64,000 bases of DNA from Astragalus membranaceus (GCA_039519185.1 CM076846.1:125306182-125370181), one strand, 5' to 3'; shown: positions 1-11,045, counted from the first letter of the stretch. Made by a program: numbers and translations. The notes: generated from the letters alone by a model not told the origin.

Positions 1-70
1 GACTTGGTTTATTTATTTTTGATTGAAAATTAGGGTTTTGACCTAGGCCGGACAAAATTGGGGTATGACA
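1..70 (-). repeat. 3' LTR of the Tat/Ogre-type element (first 70 bp only)
   Basis: These 70 bases are identical to 14163-14232, the start of the 5' LTR. On the minus strand they begin TGTCATACCCC directly after the purine tract. The rest of this LTR lies to the left of the window. Confidence 0.9.
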
Positions 71-84
71 GCTGCCCCTCTTTA
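71..84 (-). other. Polypurine tract of the Tat/Ogre-type element
   Basis: On the minus strand this reads AAATAAAGAGGGGCAGC across the junction, immediately before the LTR's TGTCATACC. Position and purine content fit the plus-strand primer of an LTR retrotransposon. Confidence 0.75.
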
Positions 85-292
85 TTTGGATTTTGACAAG
101 AAATATGAATTGCGCAGGACATATTTCGAGGCAAAATAGAAATAAAGAATTCAGAAATTATACCGATTTTGTCTGCTTAGGGAAACCTGAATTTTCCTCT
201 TTTCTTTTTCTATTTTTTTTTTGAATAGATGGGCTTGAGAACAAACGGGAACGGTTAACACTTGGCGTATTAACCGAGAGAAAGAAAATGAC

Positions 293-462
293 GGACCACT
301 CGGGATCTGAAGGAGCACTAAGGCTCTGAAGGACCACTCAGGGTCTGAAGGAGCACTAAGGCTCTGAAGGACCACTCAGGGTCTGAAGGAGCACTAAGAC
401 TCTGAAGGACCACTCAGGGTCTGAAGGAGCACTAAGGCTCTGAAGGACCACTCAGGGTCTGG
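293..462 (+). repeat. Tandem array of ~19-bp units (38-bp dimer)
   Basis: Units alternate between GGACCACTCAGGGTCTGAA and GGAGCACTAAGGCTCTGAA, giving a 38-bp dimer repeated about four and a half times with few changes. Two further diverged copies lie downstream within 700. The array sits in the 3' untranslated part of the Tat/Ogre-type element. Confidence 0.9.
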
Positions 463-945
463 AAGGCTGCCTAGGCCTTAATTGAAGGACCATCGTGGTC
501 TGAAGGAGCGCTACTAGCTATGGTACTAGTAAAACGGTCTGAGGGGGCCTTTCGAGCGGCCATGGGGGGTCAAGATCAGCTCCGGAACTGATATGTTGAC
601 CATGAAGGACGTCCGCTGTGTCTTAGGCTGACACAACTAGTCTGAAGGACCACTGGGGGTCTGAAGGACTTACCCGCAGCTCGAATACGAGGTGAAGTCT
701 GCTTTTGAAGGGACACTTGGGTCCTGAAGGGATTCACGAATCCTGTTGGTTGATTGATTGAAATGACCAATGCTGCTGCACTGGATTGAGGTACCTGCAT
801 ACGTCAGTTGATGCAAGGAATGGTGCATGGAGTATGGGTGCATGTTATGCAAAGGCATGTTATGCAGATGCATGCAATGCTATGATTTTGGTGTAATGAT
901 GAATGTGATGACATGCTATTCCTGACTCTTCATCTCTTTGGTTTT

Positions 946-1110
946 TCTCTGGTCAGCTTTCTTTTTTCTGACTGTTTGTTTTTCTTTGTTTTTTTCATTT
1001 TTTGATCAGCTTTCTTTTTTCTGATCATTTGTTTTTCCTTTTGCTCTTTTTTTGAATGATTTTACTTGATCAGCTTTCTTTTTTCTGATCATCTGTTTTT
1101 TTGTTTGCTC
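946..1110 (+). repeat. T-rich ~55-60-bp tandem repeat
   Basis: Three copies of a block containing CAGCTTTCTTTTTTCTGA, followed by TTTGTTTTT runs, start near 954, 1007 and 1071. It is part of the non-coding 3' region of the retroelement. Confidence 0.7.
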
Positions 1111-1803
1111 TTTTGCTCTTTTGGCTTATTTTCTTTTGCTGGTCCGTCCAACCTGTGAGACTGAGGGATTGATTAGAATTGCGGTGGCATATGAGCCGGA
1201 CGCCAATTGCTTTGCAATTTGCCATCTGAAATGGCCTATGAGTGCAATTATTCTTTTGTGAGCTCAATTTTCTCAGCTACTTCCTTCTCTTGACTTTTAA
1301 GAATTTCGCAATGATTGTGATGTTCTATGATTTATGTGCATGTTTTACAGGTCAATGTTATCATCATCATAAAACACTTATTTGAGCAGAAAAAGCAGAG
1401 AAATAGAAGAACAAACAGATATGAGAAAGATTGAATTTTATTGATATGGAAACCGGTCGCACAAGAAGTTACGCCGATTGTTTATTGCATTTGAAAGTTT
1501 AAACTATAAAAAGACACAAAAAAAGAGAGAGGCTGATTTCTGATTGTCCGTCTCTATGGAACAGTGCCAACATTTATGTCTTCGACTTTGATCATCCTTT
1601 CATCCAAGTCTTCGGGAGAATTGTACGCCTTTCTTCACTTTCCTTGCCCAAACTTTCTGACCCTAATTTTTGCCTGGATCGCCCTTTGCGGGTTTTCAAT
1701 CCACCGGGTCGCTCTGATTTTGCCTAGGTCGCCCTTTGCGGGTTTTCAACCTAGCGAGCTAATTCTTACTTGGCTTGTCTTTCTCTTTTTTCATCTATTT
1801 CTT

Positions 1804-4800
1804 TTAGGCGTAATACTTCTTCACTTGATCGGAATTGACTGGGTTCTTTAAATCTTCTCCATCCATATTCGTGAGCATCAGCGCTCCTCCAGAAAAGGCT
1901 TTCTTGACTACAAAGGGGCCATCATAAGTGGGTGCCCACTTCCCCCGAGGATCAGTCTGGATAGGCAAGATCTTCTTAAGCACTAGGTCTCCCTCATTGA
2001 ACTCACGGCATCGGACTTTCTTGTCAAAAGTTGTTCTCATCCTTTGCTGATATAGCTGCCCATGACACAAGGCTGTGATTCTCTTCTCCTCAATGAGATT
2101 TAGCTGATCTAGACGTGCCCGTACCCACTCTGCTTCTTCCAGCTTAGCTTCCATGATTACTCGCAGAGAAGGTATCTCAACCTCGATAGGAAGGACTGCT
2201 TCTGTCCCATATACCAGAGAGAAAGGAGTTGCCCCAGTTGAGGTACGCACTCAAGTGCGGTAGCCATGCAGAGCAAAGGGAAGCATTTCATGCCAATCCT
2301 TGTATGTGACCACCATTTTCTGAACTATCTTCTTGATGTTCTTGTTAGCCGCTTCGACTGCCCCATTCATCTTGGGTCGATAGGGAGAAGAATTATGATG
2401 CTGGATCTTGAACTCTGCACACAGATCCTTCATCATTTTGCTATTCAGGTTACTGCCATTATCAGTGATGATCTTGTCAGGAAGACCATAACGGCAGATC
2501 AGATCTTTCTTCACAAATTTAGCAACCACTGAACTGGTCACGCTAGAGTATGAAGCAGCTTCAACCCATTTTGTGAAGTAGTCAATGGCAACCAAGATAA
2601 AGCGATGTCCGTTCGATGCTTTGGGTTCAATGGGACCAATAACATCCATTCCCCACATTGAAAACGGCCAGGATGCAGTCAAGACATTTAATCTGGCAGG
2701 CGGCACATGGATATGATCAGCATAAATTTGACATTTGTGGCATTTTCGGACAAAACTGTAGCAGTCACCTTCCATCTGCAACCAGTAATAGCCTGCCCTT
2801 AAAATCTGTCTGGCCATAGTATGCGCACTAGAATGGGTTCCGAATGAGCCCTCATGTACCTCTCTCATGATTCTTTTAGCTTCTTCTTTGGCAACACACC
2901 TTAAGAGGACTGAGTCATAATTCCTTTTGTAGAGAACCTCACCACTGAGGAAGAAATTACTTGACAATCGCCGAAGAGTTCTCTTGTCATTCTCAGATGC
3001 CCCAGGAGGGTATTCTCTGCTGGTAATGTACTGCTTGATGTCATGATACCAAGGCTTGTCATCAGGCTCTTCATCTATGGCTGTACAGTAATGATGCGCT
3101 GGGAGATCCCGATGTTGGATTCTGATATGAGTTAGGTTTTTGTCGCAGCTGACATTGAACATTGATGACAGAGTTGCCAAAGCATCGGCCAGTTGATTTT
3201 CATCTCTAGGGATGTGTTGGAAAGTAATTGCGTCGAAAGACTCCATCAATTCTCGCACATAATCACAATATGGAATCAACTTAGGATCTCTGGTCTCCCA
3301 ATCGCCTCTTACTTGATGAATAACCAGGGCTGAATCCCCATACACATCGAGCCTTTTAACTTTCCACTCTAAGGCTGCTTGGATCCCCAAGATACATGCT
3401 TCATATTCTGTGATGTTGTTAGTAACATAGAAGCTTAATCTGGCAGTGACTAGAACAAAACGGTTATCTGGGGAGATTAACACTGCCCCAGCTCCGTGTC
3501 CCCACACATTGGATGCGCCATCAAATATCATCCTCCACCTTTCATCCTCTGGAGACTTCCCCTCATCAAATAGCGCCATGATGTCTTCATCGGGAAAATC
3601 ATACTGCATCGATTGATAATCTTGAATTGGCTGGCATGCTAAGTACTCGGCAAGTGCACTGCCCTTGACTGCTTTCTGCGTGACATACAAGATATCATAT
3701 TCTGACAACAACATCTGCCAACGAGCAATCCGTCCTGTGAGCGCTGGCTTTTCAAAAATGTATTTGATTGGATCCATTTTAGACACCAACCAAGTTGTAT
3801 GGCTCAACATGTACAGCCTTAAACGACGAGCAGCCCATGTCAAAGCACAACGAGTCTTTTCCAGCATTGAATACCTCGTCTCACAGTCAGTGAATTTCTT
3901 ACTCAAGTAGTATATGGCATGCTCTCTCTTTCCAGATTCATCATGCTGCCCCAGCACACACCCTATTGAATTGTCTAGCACAGTTAGATACAAGATGAGT
4001 GGTCTCCCAGACACTGGCGGCATCAAGATTGGTGGATTCCGAAGGTACTCTTTGATTCTTTCAAAAGCTCTTTGGCAATCACCATTCCACTCTACTCTTT
4101 GGTTTTTGCACAACAGCTTAAAGAGAGGTTCGCAGGTGGCAGTCAATTGGGATATAAACCTTGAGATATAATTCAATCTCCCAAGGAAACCCCGGACCTC
4201 TTTTTCAGTCTTTGGCGCTGGCATTTCAAGGATTGCTTTAACTTTATCTGGATCAACCTCTATCCCTTTCTGACTGACGATAAATCCTAGTAGCTTTCCG
4301 GATCTCACACCAAAGGTACATTTGGCTGGGTTTAACCTGAGCTTGAACTTCCGTAGACGTTCGAAGAGTTTTCGCAAATTAACAATGTGCTCCTCGTCAG
4401 TCTTGGATTTTGTAATCATATCATCTACATACACCTCAATTTCTTTGTGCATCATGTCATGGAATAATGTCACCATCGCTCTCTGATAAGTTGCACCGGC
4501 ATTCTTGAGCCCAAAAGGCATTACCTTGTAGCAAAATGTTCCCCAGAGTGTTATGAAGGTGGTTTTCTCCATATCTTCTGGAGCCATTTTGATCTGATTG
4601 TACCCTGAATATCCATCCATGAAGGAGAATAAAGAATGCTGGGCTGTACTGTCTACCAGAATATCAATGTGAGGTAGAGGGAAGTCATCCTTGGGACTAG
4701 CTCTGTTCAAATCCCTATAATCAACACACATCCTGACCTTGCCATCCTTTTTCGGGACAGGGACGATATTTGCTACCCATTGAGGATACTTAGCCACTGC

Positions 4801-5257
4801 CAGAAATCCCGCATCAAACTGCTTTTTTACCTCATCTCTGATCTTCATTGACATCTCGGGCTTCATCCTTCTCAATTTCTGCTTGACTGGTGGACACTCT
4901 GGCTTCACGGGCAATCTGTGCTCAACAATATCGGTATCTAACCCTGGCATATCCTTGTATGACCATGCAAAAACATCAACGTATTCACGCAAGAGTTGGA
5001 TCAGCTTTTTGCGTTCACCATCTTCCATGGCAGTACCGACTTTAACTTCTTTTTTATCCTCTTCCGTACCCAGATTAATTAACTCAACCAACTCTTCATG
5101 AGGCTGAATGATCTTTTCTTCCTGTTCTAGTAGTCTTATTAGTTCCGGAGGAGTTTCCCAGTTTTCCTCAACGCCCCCTTCAGTTTGGTTAATTGGATGA
5201 TCAAAATCACAATATGACTTATTGGCACTGTTATTTCCAGAAACAATTACTTTCGAT
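1804..5257 (-). pseudogene. RT - RNase H - archaeal-type RNase H - integrase of the Tat/Ogre-type element, one in-frame stop
   Basis: This is the replication and integration half of the polyprotein. Going along the minus strand: reverse transcriptase with the catalytic YVDD box near 4420-4432; a first, degenerate-looking RNase H (about 4000-3640); a second RNase H-like domain (about 3540-3170, beginning FDGAS), the extra domain typical of Tat/Ogre elements; the integrase HHCC zinc finger (about 2860-2730); and the DDE core (DVIG near 2645, TDNGS near 2460, E near 2330). A TGA at 2253-2251 interrupts integrase just after the core, and the same frame resumes at 2250 and ends near 1804. The frame is open to 5409, but 5257 is the likely first coding base because an intron acceptor lies there (see the intron entry). 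Apart from the stop, the frame is well kept, which suggests a fairly recent copy. Confidence 0.88.
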
Positions 5258-5474
5258 CTGCGTACGTATAAGCAGAGAGTAGAATGAAAAGCGGAACAAA
5301 CAAAATAAAGTGAAAAGAAAGAGAAAATAAATGAAGACAAAGAAATTTTATTGATAGAATTCAAAACAAGTGTTTTTATTGATGGTGATGTCATTGAACA
5401 TAAAAACATGCATGCCCTAACAAACTATCCTGAAGCCTTGGGCAGAGCTAAAGGAATGCATCACAAATCATTAC
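5258..5474 (-). other. Probable intron between protease and RT frames
   Basis: On the minus strand a GTAATG donor overlaps the Gag-protease stop codon (taa at 5473-5471). A pyrimidine-rich stretch ends in the acceptor CGCAG at 5258. Removing these 217 bases removes the stop and joins the two frames in phase (two bases of a Lys codon plus one base, then Ser-Lys). A spliced intron at this point is a known property of Ogre elements. Splicing here is inferred from the sequence only. Confidence 0.75.
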
Positions 5475-8400
5475 TTTGAATTAAAAGTGATGGGCAAGTC
5501 TACAACTTCCCAATTCTTGAGCTTTTCATCAGCATGACAACGGCGGACCAAGCTGACACCACCTTCTTCATTCTTTGAACCATCCTCAATGGCGGTAATT
5601 TGATCTGGGTTTAGCAACCCTGCACTCTTAAAGCTTTGGCGAAGGTCACAGATAGGAATCCTTTTTGGCTCCGGGTTCCAACCTCTCAGCTTGGCCAACC
5701 TCACTCCTCTTTTTTCTTCAGCCACCTTCTTCTTTTCAGCTTCGGTTGGGCAGTATCCCAAACCAAAACGATCTTTGTTCTCTTTCAACTGAATAGGAGC
5801 ACGAATTCCTTGTCCTTCTTTTCCCAATCCGCGTCCTAACTGATATCCCTGGGCCATCATGATCTTGGCAACCATTTCTTCATCTTTTGACAGCTTCATC
5901 ACGGGTGATGGCAACTTACCCCCCTCGAACACAGCATTGGCAATCTCAAGGGATTGAAAAGAAGTTTCCAACGACTCTTCAGCCGCTTCTACATAGCGGA
6001 AGGGAGAAGGCTTGTTGACTAGCATCTCTTCCTCTCCAAACACCACCACAATCCTATCATCCACTACAAATTTGATTCTCTGATGCAAAGAGGAAGGGAT
6101 AGCCCCGGCCATATGAATCCATGGTCTCCCAAGTAAACAGCTGTAAGATGAAGAGATGTCCATGATTTGAAAGTTCACGTAAAAGGTCTCTGGCCCAATC
6201 TGGATAGGAAACTCCACCTCTCCTATTACTTCCTTCTTTGATCCATCGAATGCCCTTACCAGTGTCGAACTAGGCTTCATGAAGGAGCAGTCCACATCCA
6301 ACTTGTTCAAAGTGGACTTTGGCATAACATTCAGAGAGGAGCCATTATCAATCAGCACCCGGGCTAACACAAAGTCCCCACATTTGACAGAGATGTGGAG
6401 GGCTAGGTTGTGTTTTCTCCCTTCTGGGGGAAGTTCATCATCAGCAAAGCTTACGTGGTTTGCAGCCATAATATTTCCAACCACCTCATCAAATTGACCC
6501 ACAGAAATGTTTTGAGCAACGTGAGCCCCGTTCAGCACTTTCATCAGGGCAGCTCTATGTGCTTCTGAGCTCAACAGCAATGACATCATAGAGATCTTCG
6601 CAGGAGTCTGGCTCATCTGATCAGCTATTTTATAATCACTTTGTCTTACAATTTTCAAGAACTCATCCTTTTCTGGCTCTGCCACCTTTTCTTTCTGGGC
6701 ATTCTCCACTTCTTTGTCTTTCCCCTTTCGTACCATGTCTTCAACCGCTTTAGATGACTCAGCCTGGGTGACCTTGGGGACATACATGCGGCCGCTTCTA
6801 GTCATCCCACTTGCCCCAGTGATGTTGGTAACAACAGAAGCAATTGGAGAATTTTCCACTGGAGGCAAGTTGCTGTATTTCCATGGTACTGCACTGTTTT
6901 TCTCGTAAGGGAAGGGAGCAGGCACCTCAATAATCAACAGCTGAGATCTAGCTTGAGCTGGCTTCGGATTGTATAGTATCTCAATTGGTTTTCTGGTCTC
7001 TTTGCCATCATTGAACTGTAGCATGAGCACATTTTCTTCTTTCTCAACCACCTCCAGCCGAACCACATAGCGGTCCATCAAATCTTGTAAAACAACCTTA
7101 AAATCCTCACAAGCGCCTGCACACACAGGGTCAGCACACACACAGCCTTTCTGAATCACCCCCCAACAACGTAACTCAGCATATATGTCTTCCATAGGAG
7201 TCTTGATATTCTCAACATTCTTTATCATGATATGACTCCCAGGATCCTCTATAGCATTGGCGGAGGGCATCCCATGTCCTGGCAGGGGGTTCGTAGTTGT
7301 GCTTGGACTGTTCGGCTTGAAAGAGATCCAGTTGGCGTCAATCAAATCCTGGACTACAAATTTGAAAGCCTTGCAGTCTTCCACCGTGTGACCGACCCCT
7401 CCACTATGAAAGCTACAGGTAGCATCAGCATTGTATCCCCTAGGGAAGGGAGGTTGCATAGGCCTCATGGAGCGGGTATTGACCAAATTCTTTGAGACAA
7501 GGTGATTGAACAACTCAGTATAGGTCATTGGAATCGGATCAAAATTAGCACGTCTCTTCTCTTGATAGTTCTGGGCTCTGTAGCCTGAATTAGTTTGTTG
7601 TGGCTGAGCTGGAATGGATAATGGCATTGTTTGCGGTGGAGAATTGAAAGACGGGTTTCTCCCTTCAGTAATAACATTGGTCTCCCCTTCTTTTTTCTTG
7701 GGGAAATTGGAAAAGGGCTTCTTTTGTCCACTAGAGCTACCAAAACCACCAGCAATCTTTCTGCTACGCAATCCGTGCTCTAATCGTTCCCCAATGACAA
7801 CCATATCCGAGAAACTGGATGAAACGCTCCCCACCAACCTATCATAATATAGCGCTGAAAGAGTTTCCATAAACATATACACCATCTCTTTTTCAGTCAA
7901 TGGCGGTTTCACCTGAGCAGCTATGCTCCTCCACTTTTGGGCATATTCTTTGAATGATTCTCTATCTCCTTTACTCATGTGCTGTAATTGAGACCGGTCG
8001 GGAGCAAGGTCCATGTTATACTGATATTGTTTCAGAAACGCTTCAGAAAGATCTTTCCAACTGTGGATGTCGGAGGATTGCAGCTGCATATACCAATCTA
8101 ACGATGCCCCAGTCAAACTGTTCTGAAAATAGTGAATGAGCACCTTGTCATCATGAGCATAAGCGGCCATCTTTCTAACGTACATCGTCAGATGGCTAGA
8201 TGGACACCCAGTGCCGCGATATTTATCAAAGTCAGGGGCTTTGAATTTAGGGGGGATGACAACATCTGGGACAAGGCACAACTCTCGGGCATCCCTGGCT
8301 CTAGTACCCGATCCTTCCACAGCCCTTAAACGCTTTTCAAGCAGGTGATACCGATCCCCACGCTGAGTGCTTTCAAACAAATGACCTTGTGGATAGTTCC

Positions 8401-8968
8401 CCGAACTGTGATAATAATCCCCATACTGAGCGTGGTTCCCCATATGATGGACAGCATTCTGAGGATTCACGACAACTCCCGGAGTAGGAGTAGGTGAACT
8501 TCTTGGCAACACAATACCAGGACTAGGAGTACGAATTTGTGGTCCCATAGTAGATCCATTAGGTATAGTCATGACAGGTTGACCCGACCCCAAAGGAATA
8601 GCTTCAGCAACGGACGGTCTATAACCCATTGGCATTCCCCAAGGATATATCTGTGCATTCAGATGACCTTGTCCACTCGCCCCTGGAGGATGGGCAAAGT
8701 GACTGACCCCTTGTTCATGAGTAGTTGTAACTTCAGCAGACACCGGAGGAGAAACGAAAGTAACAACCCCTTCAGGATTTACAACAGCGGTGGCCCCAGC
8801 AGCGGCCTCACCCCTCAGATTCTGTAGCATACTCATTACTTCGACCATCTGCGCTTCCATAGCCTCAACTTTAGCCTTCAAGGCCTGATTTTCCTGAGCC
8901 AGCTGCTCAGGATTAAGGATCTCTATCACCATTTCATCTTGACCCAGACTGTCTTCGTTGGACGCCAT
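5471..8968 (-). CDS. Gag-protease with G-patch domain of the Tat/Ogre-type element
   Basis: This open frame of about 1,165 codons encodes the structural and protease part of the element. I chose the ATG at 8968 (MASNEDS); the frame is open a little further upstream without another ATG. Counting residues from about 8983: a coiled-coil-like stretch rich in Gln, Glu and Leu at 25-60; Pro/Gly/Ser-rich sequence to 210; the Gag core at about 218-385; a zinc-knuckle-like CxxH...GH...C motif near 525; an aspartic protease with DNGSS near 875 (DNG instead of the usual DTG/DSG, seen in this lineage); and a G-patch (QGYQLGRGLGKEGQG) near 1045-1085. The RT frame follows after the putative intron. No extra ORF1 is found between the primer site and Gag, unlike classical Ogre. 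The frame contains no stops. Confidence 0.88.
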   Translation of the reverse strand: MASNEDSLGQDEMVIEILNPEQLAQENQALKAKVEAMEAQMVEVMSMLQNLRGEAAAGATAVVNPEGVVTFVSPPVSAEVTTTHEQGVSHFAHPPGASGQGHLNAQIYPWGMPMGYRPSVAEAIPLGSGQPVMTIPNGSTMGPQIRTPSPGIVLPRSSPTPTPGVVVNPQNAVHHMGNHAQYGDYYHSSGNYPQGHLFESTQRGDRYHLLEKRLRAVEGSGTRARDARELCLVPDVVIPPKFKAPDFDKYRGTGCPSSHLTMYVRKMAAYAHDDKVLIHYFQNSLTGASLDWYMQLQSSDIHSWKDLSEAFLKQYQYNMDLAPDRSQLQHMSKGDRESFKEYAQKWRSIAAQVKPPLTEKEMVYMFMETLSALYYDRLVGSVSSSFSDMVVIGERLEHGLRSRKIAGGFGSSSGQKKPFSNFPKKKEGETNVITEGRNPSFNSPPQTMPLSIPAQPQQTNSGYRAQNYQEKRRANFDPIPMTYTELFNHLVSKNLVNTRSMRPMQPPFPRGYNADATCSFHSGGVGHTVEDCKAFKFVVQDLIDANWISFKPNSPSTTTNPLPGHGMPSANAIEDPGSHIMIKNVENIKTPMEDIYAELRCWGVIQKGCVCADPVCAGACEDFKVVLQDLMDRYVVRLEVVEKEENVLMLQFNDGKETRKPIEILYNPKPAQARSQLLIIEVPAPFPYEKNSAVPWKYSNLPPVENSPIASVVTNITGASGMTRSGRMYVPKVTQAESSKAVEDMVRKGKDKEVENAQKEKVAEPEKDEFLKIVRQSDYKIADQMSQTPAKISMMSLLLSSEAHRAALMKVLNGAHVAQNISVGQFDEVVGNIMAANHVSFADDELPPEGRKHNLALHISVKCGDFVLARVLIDNGSSLNVMPKSTLNKLDVDCSFMKPSSTLVRAFDGSKKEVIGEVEFPIQIGPETFYVNFQIMDISSSYSCLLGRPWIHMAGAIPSSLHQRIKFVVDDRIVVVFGEEEMLVNKPSPFRYVEAAEESLETSFQSLEIANAVFEGGKLPSPVMKLSKDEEMVAKIMMAQGYQLGRGLGKEGQGIRAPIQLKENKDRFGLGYCPTEAEKKKVAEEKRGVRLAKLRGWNPEPKRIPICDLRQSFKSAGLLNPDQITAIEDGSKNEEGGVSLVRRCHADEKLKNWEVVDLPITFNSK

Positions 8969-10440
8969 CAGTTTCACTTGCAAACGGGTGAGGTAACGAT
9001 GTTGACGAACCAGCTTGCCTTTTCTGTTTGTTTAGATTTTATTACATAAGAATCAAGATGAATGTATGAATGGATGTATGAATGTAATGTTTGCTTGGTG
9101 CCGGGAACCAAGGTATGCCCTATCTTGTCATAAGCGCCTAAACTCTTTTTCTTTGATTTTTTTTTTGATTTTAAGAAGTGAAGAAAAACGAGGAATCGAA
9201 ATAGCAAATCAACCTTCTTCAAAACTGGGAAGCGAGAAGCAAGTGAAGCCTTGCTATTTGATTCCGTTCTGATGCACCTTTGACAAAACGGTACATTGTT
9301 CAGTGATCCCCGGCAAGCAAATGCAAATGAGATGTTATATGGATGCAAGTAAATGAATGCGGTATGATGCAATTATGATATGAATGATGCGTGTGGAAAA
9401 AATAAAGGCGATGCATATGGACGGAAGTTCAAAAATTGAGGAGCCACGCTACGTGCCGCCTCACGCACTGGTTTATTTGATGAAGGGAAATGTATCATTA
9501 TTTTTTGAAAATGAGGACCGTACGTCATTTCATATGGACCGGTATGAGAAAGGCTACAGCGGTAACTCTTTCTTTCTTTTTTTTTTGAAAATGAAGTGGG
9601 CCATATGTCACTTCGTACGGACCGGCAAAAGAGAAGGCTACAATGGCAACCCTTTCCTCTTTTCTCCTTTTTTTTTTTGAAAAATTCTTTCTTTTTTTTT
9701 ATTCTAGTAAAGACATGCCTAAACTATAATGCAACATACAATTCGTATGCCCTCGTGTCCTGCCAAGGTGGGAATCCTAAGTTCTAGGGCAACTTCAAAG
9801 GTTCCTCCCATGTAGTTCTAATTCACACCCTCACAATGGCTACCGGAGCTATAGAATCCTCATGCCGACACCCACAAATGTAGAAAGCTACCAAGTGTGA
9901 GGCGTAATGAGAAAACGTACTCCGGTTGAGACTTTCATGAGTATCAGACAGACAAAGGTCTCGAATGACAGTCACTAATTGTCTCCACTCCCCTAAGTGT
10001 TTGTTGGATCCGGGTATAGGAGCCCACTCATAGCACACAAATCATAAGGTGTGAAAGTGTGTGATTGAGGACATACTTCCTAAAATCTACCCATCCCCAC
10101 CTGCAAGGAAAACCAGCACAGCCAGACAGAAGCAAGAAATAATAAGTCGTCTACCCTAGGGTTTAACAAAATAAACTACACTAAGGTATCAACAACAAAC
10201 ATATAGCTTACCTCAAGAAAGGGAGCGAAGAAGAAGGGATCATAAGGGCATAAGGGTATGATGCATGAGATTACCTTGTAGAAAGGGAGCAAAGAAGAGG
10301 GGACATGGGAATTGAGAAATGCATGATAAGAGAAGAAAAGGAAGAAAAGGAAAAGGTAGAACAAAGTTTTCAAGTTAAACATTTTAAGCCACACATCAGG
10401 TTAACTAGGCTTGACCCTCGCCTTTTTAAAAAAAAGGGTG
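8969..10440 (-). other. Leader region of the Tat/Ogre-type element
   Basis: This 1.47 kb between the primer site and Gag shows no recognisable protein. It contains T-rich tracts and a roughly 90-100-bp duplicated block (about 9505-9595 and 9596-9690) with GGACCGG...AGAAGGCTACA...GGCAACCC. Frames up to 132 codons exist but look random and rich in Phe, Ser and Lys. Confidence 0.6.
9505..9690 (+). repeat. Tandem duplication in the retroelement leader
   Basis: Two diverged copies share, in order, a GTACG-like start, CACTTCGTAC or CATTTCATATG, GGACCGG, AGGCTACA, GGTAAC/GGCAAC and a pyrimidine-rich tail ending in TTTTTTTTGAAAA. Confidence 0.6.
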
Positions 10441-10458
10441 TCCCCAGTGAAGTCGCCA
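10441..10458 (-). other. Primer-binding site of the Tat/Ogre-type element
   Basis: The minus strand reads TGGCGACTTCACTGGGGA, two bases after the LTR end. The TGGCGAC...GGGGA form is the tRNA-Arg-type primer site used by Ogre/Tat elements. An almost identical site follows the neighbouring LTR at 14430-14447. Confidence 0.8.
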
Positions 10459-10820
10459 GCTGTTGCGCCCCGAAAAATCCGGTTAAGGGTTCCTCAGTTT
10501 GACAACGTGAAAAATTTTGAAGCCGCCACCAATATTTATTTTTAAAGACTAAAACATTGGAAAAAGTCTTTTGAAAAAAAGGCGGATGGTCTTTCGAAAA
10601 CAGAGATGTAGGTTCGGGGGTCGGTTAGGTACGGGGAAGGTATTAGCACCCCGCACCTCCTTTCTAACGAAAGGGAACCATTAACTTTGATGTGTGGCTT
10701 AGAAAAAGTTGACTTGAAATGATTTTTTTTGTTCTACTTCTTTTCTTTTTATTTCGTTTGAGAAACGGTTTTATTGAGAAGAAAAATATTTTTGATATCT
10801 TTGAAAAGCGGAACAAAACA

Positions 10821-11045
10821 AAGATTTTTTGAAAGTGTGCTTGACGGGTTACGACCCGCTCCTACGTACCCTCTCTGGAAGAGGGATCAAAGCTACGTAG
10901 TTCTAGTCTTTTTGGGTTTGGAAAACGGCTTAAAGGTTTTTCGCAATTGGGTGACAAAATGAAGATTTTTTAAAAGTGTGCTTGACGGGTTATAACCCGC
11001 TCCTACGTACCCTCTCTGGAAGAGGGATCAAAGCTACGTAGTTCT
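10821..11045 (+). repeat. ~84-bp duplication with a TACGTA/TACGTAG hairpin
   Basis: Copies at about 10821-10903 and 10963-11045 share TTGACGGGTTA, ACCCGCTCCTACGTACC, CTCTCTGGAAGAGGGATC and AAAGCTACGTAGTTCT. CTACGTA and its later inverse TACGTAG, and CTCT/AGAG, could pair inside each unit. A shorter related unit occurs in the second LTR near 14828-14880. Confidence 0.8.

Larger units (their letters stand above)
85..1803 (-). other. Long non-coding 3' region of the Tat/Ogre-type element
   Basis: This 1.7 kb between the integrase stop and the purine tract has no convincing reading frame. It is built of short repeats: a 19-bp-based array (293-462) with stray copies near 484-510 and 638-668, a T-rich repeat (about 950-1110), ATGC-rich runs (835-885) and a duplicated block (about 1675-1755). 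Long repeat-rich 3' untranslated regions are known in Tat/Ogre elements. Confidence 0.7.

Noticed and set aside
8974..9372. 132-codon frame as the Ogre ORF1
   Set aside because: Much shorter than the usual ORF1, low-complexity Ser/Lys/Phe-rich, overlaps the Gag start, and has no recognised domain.
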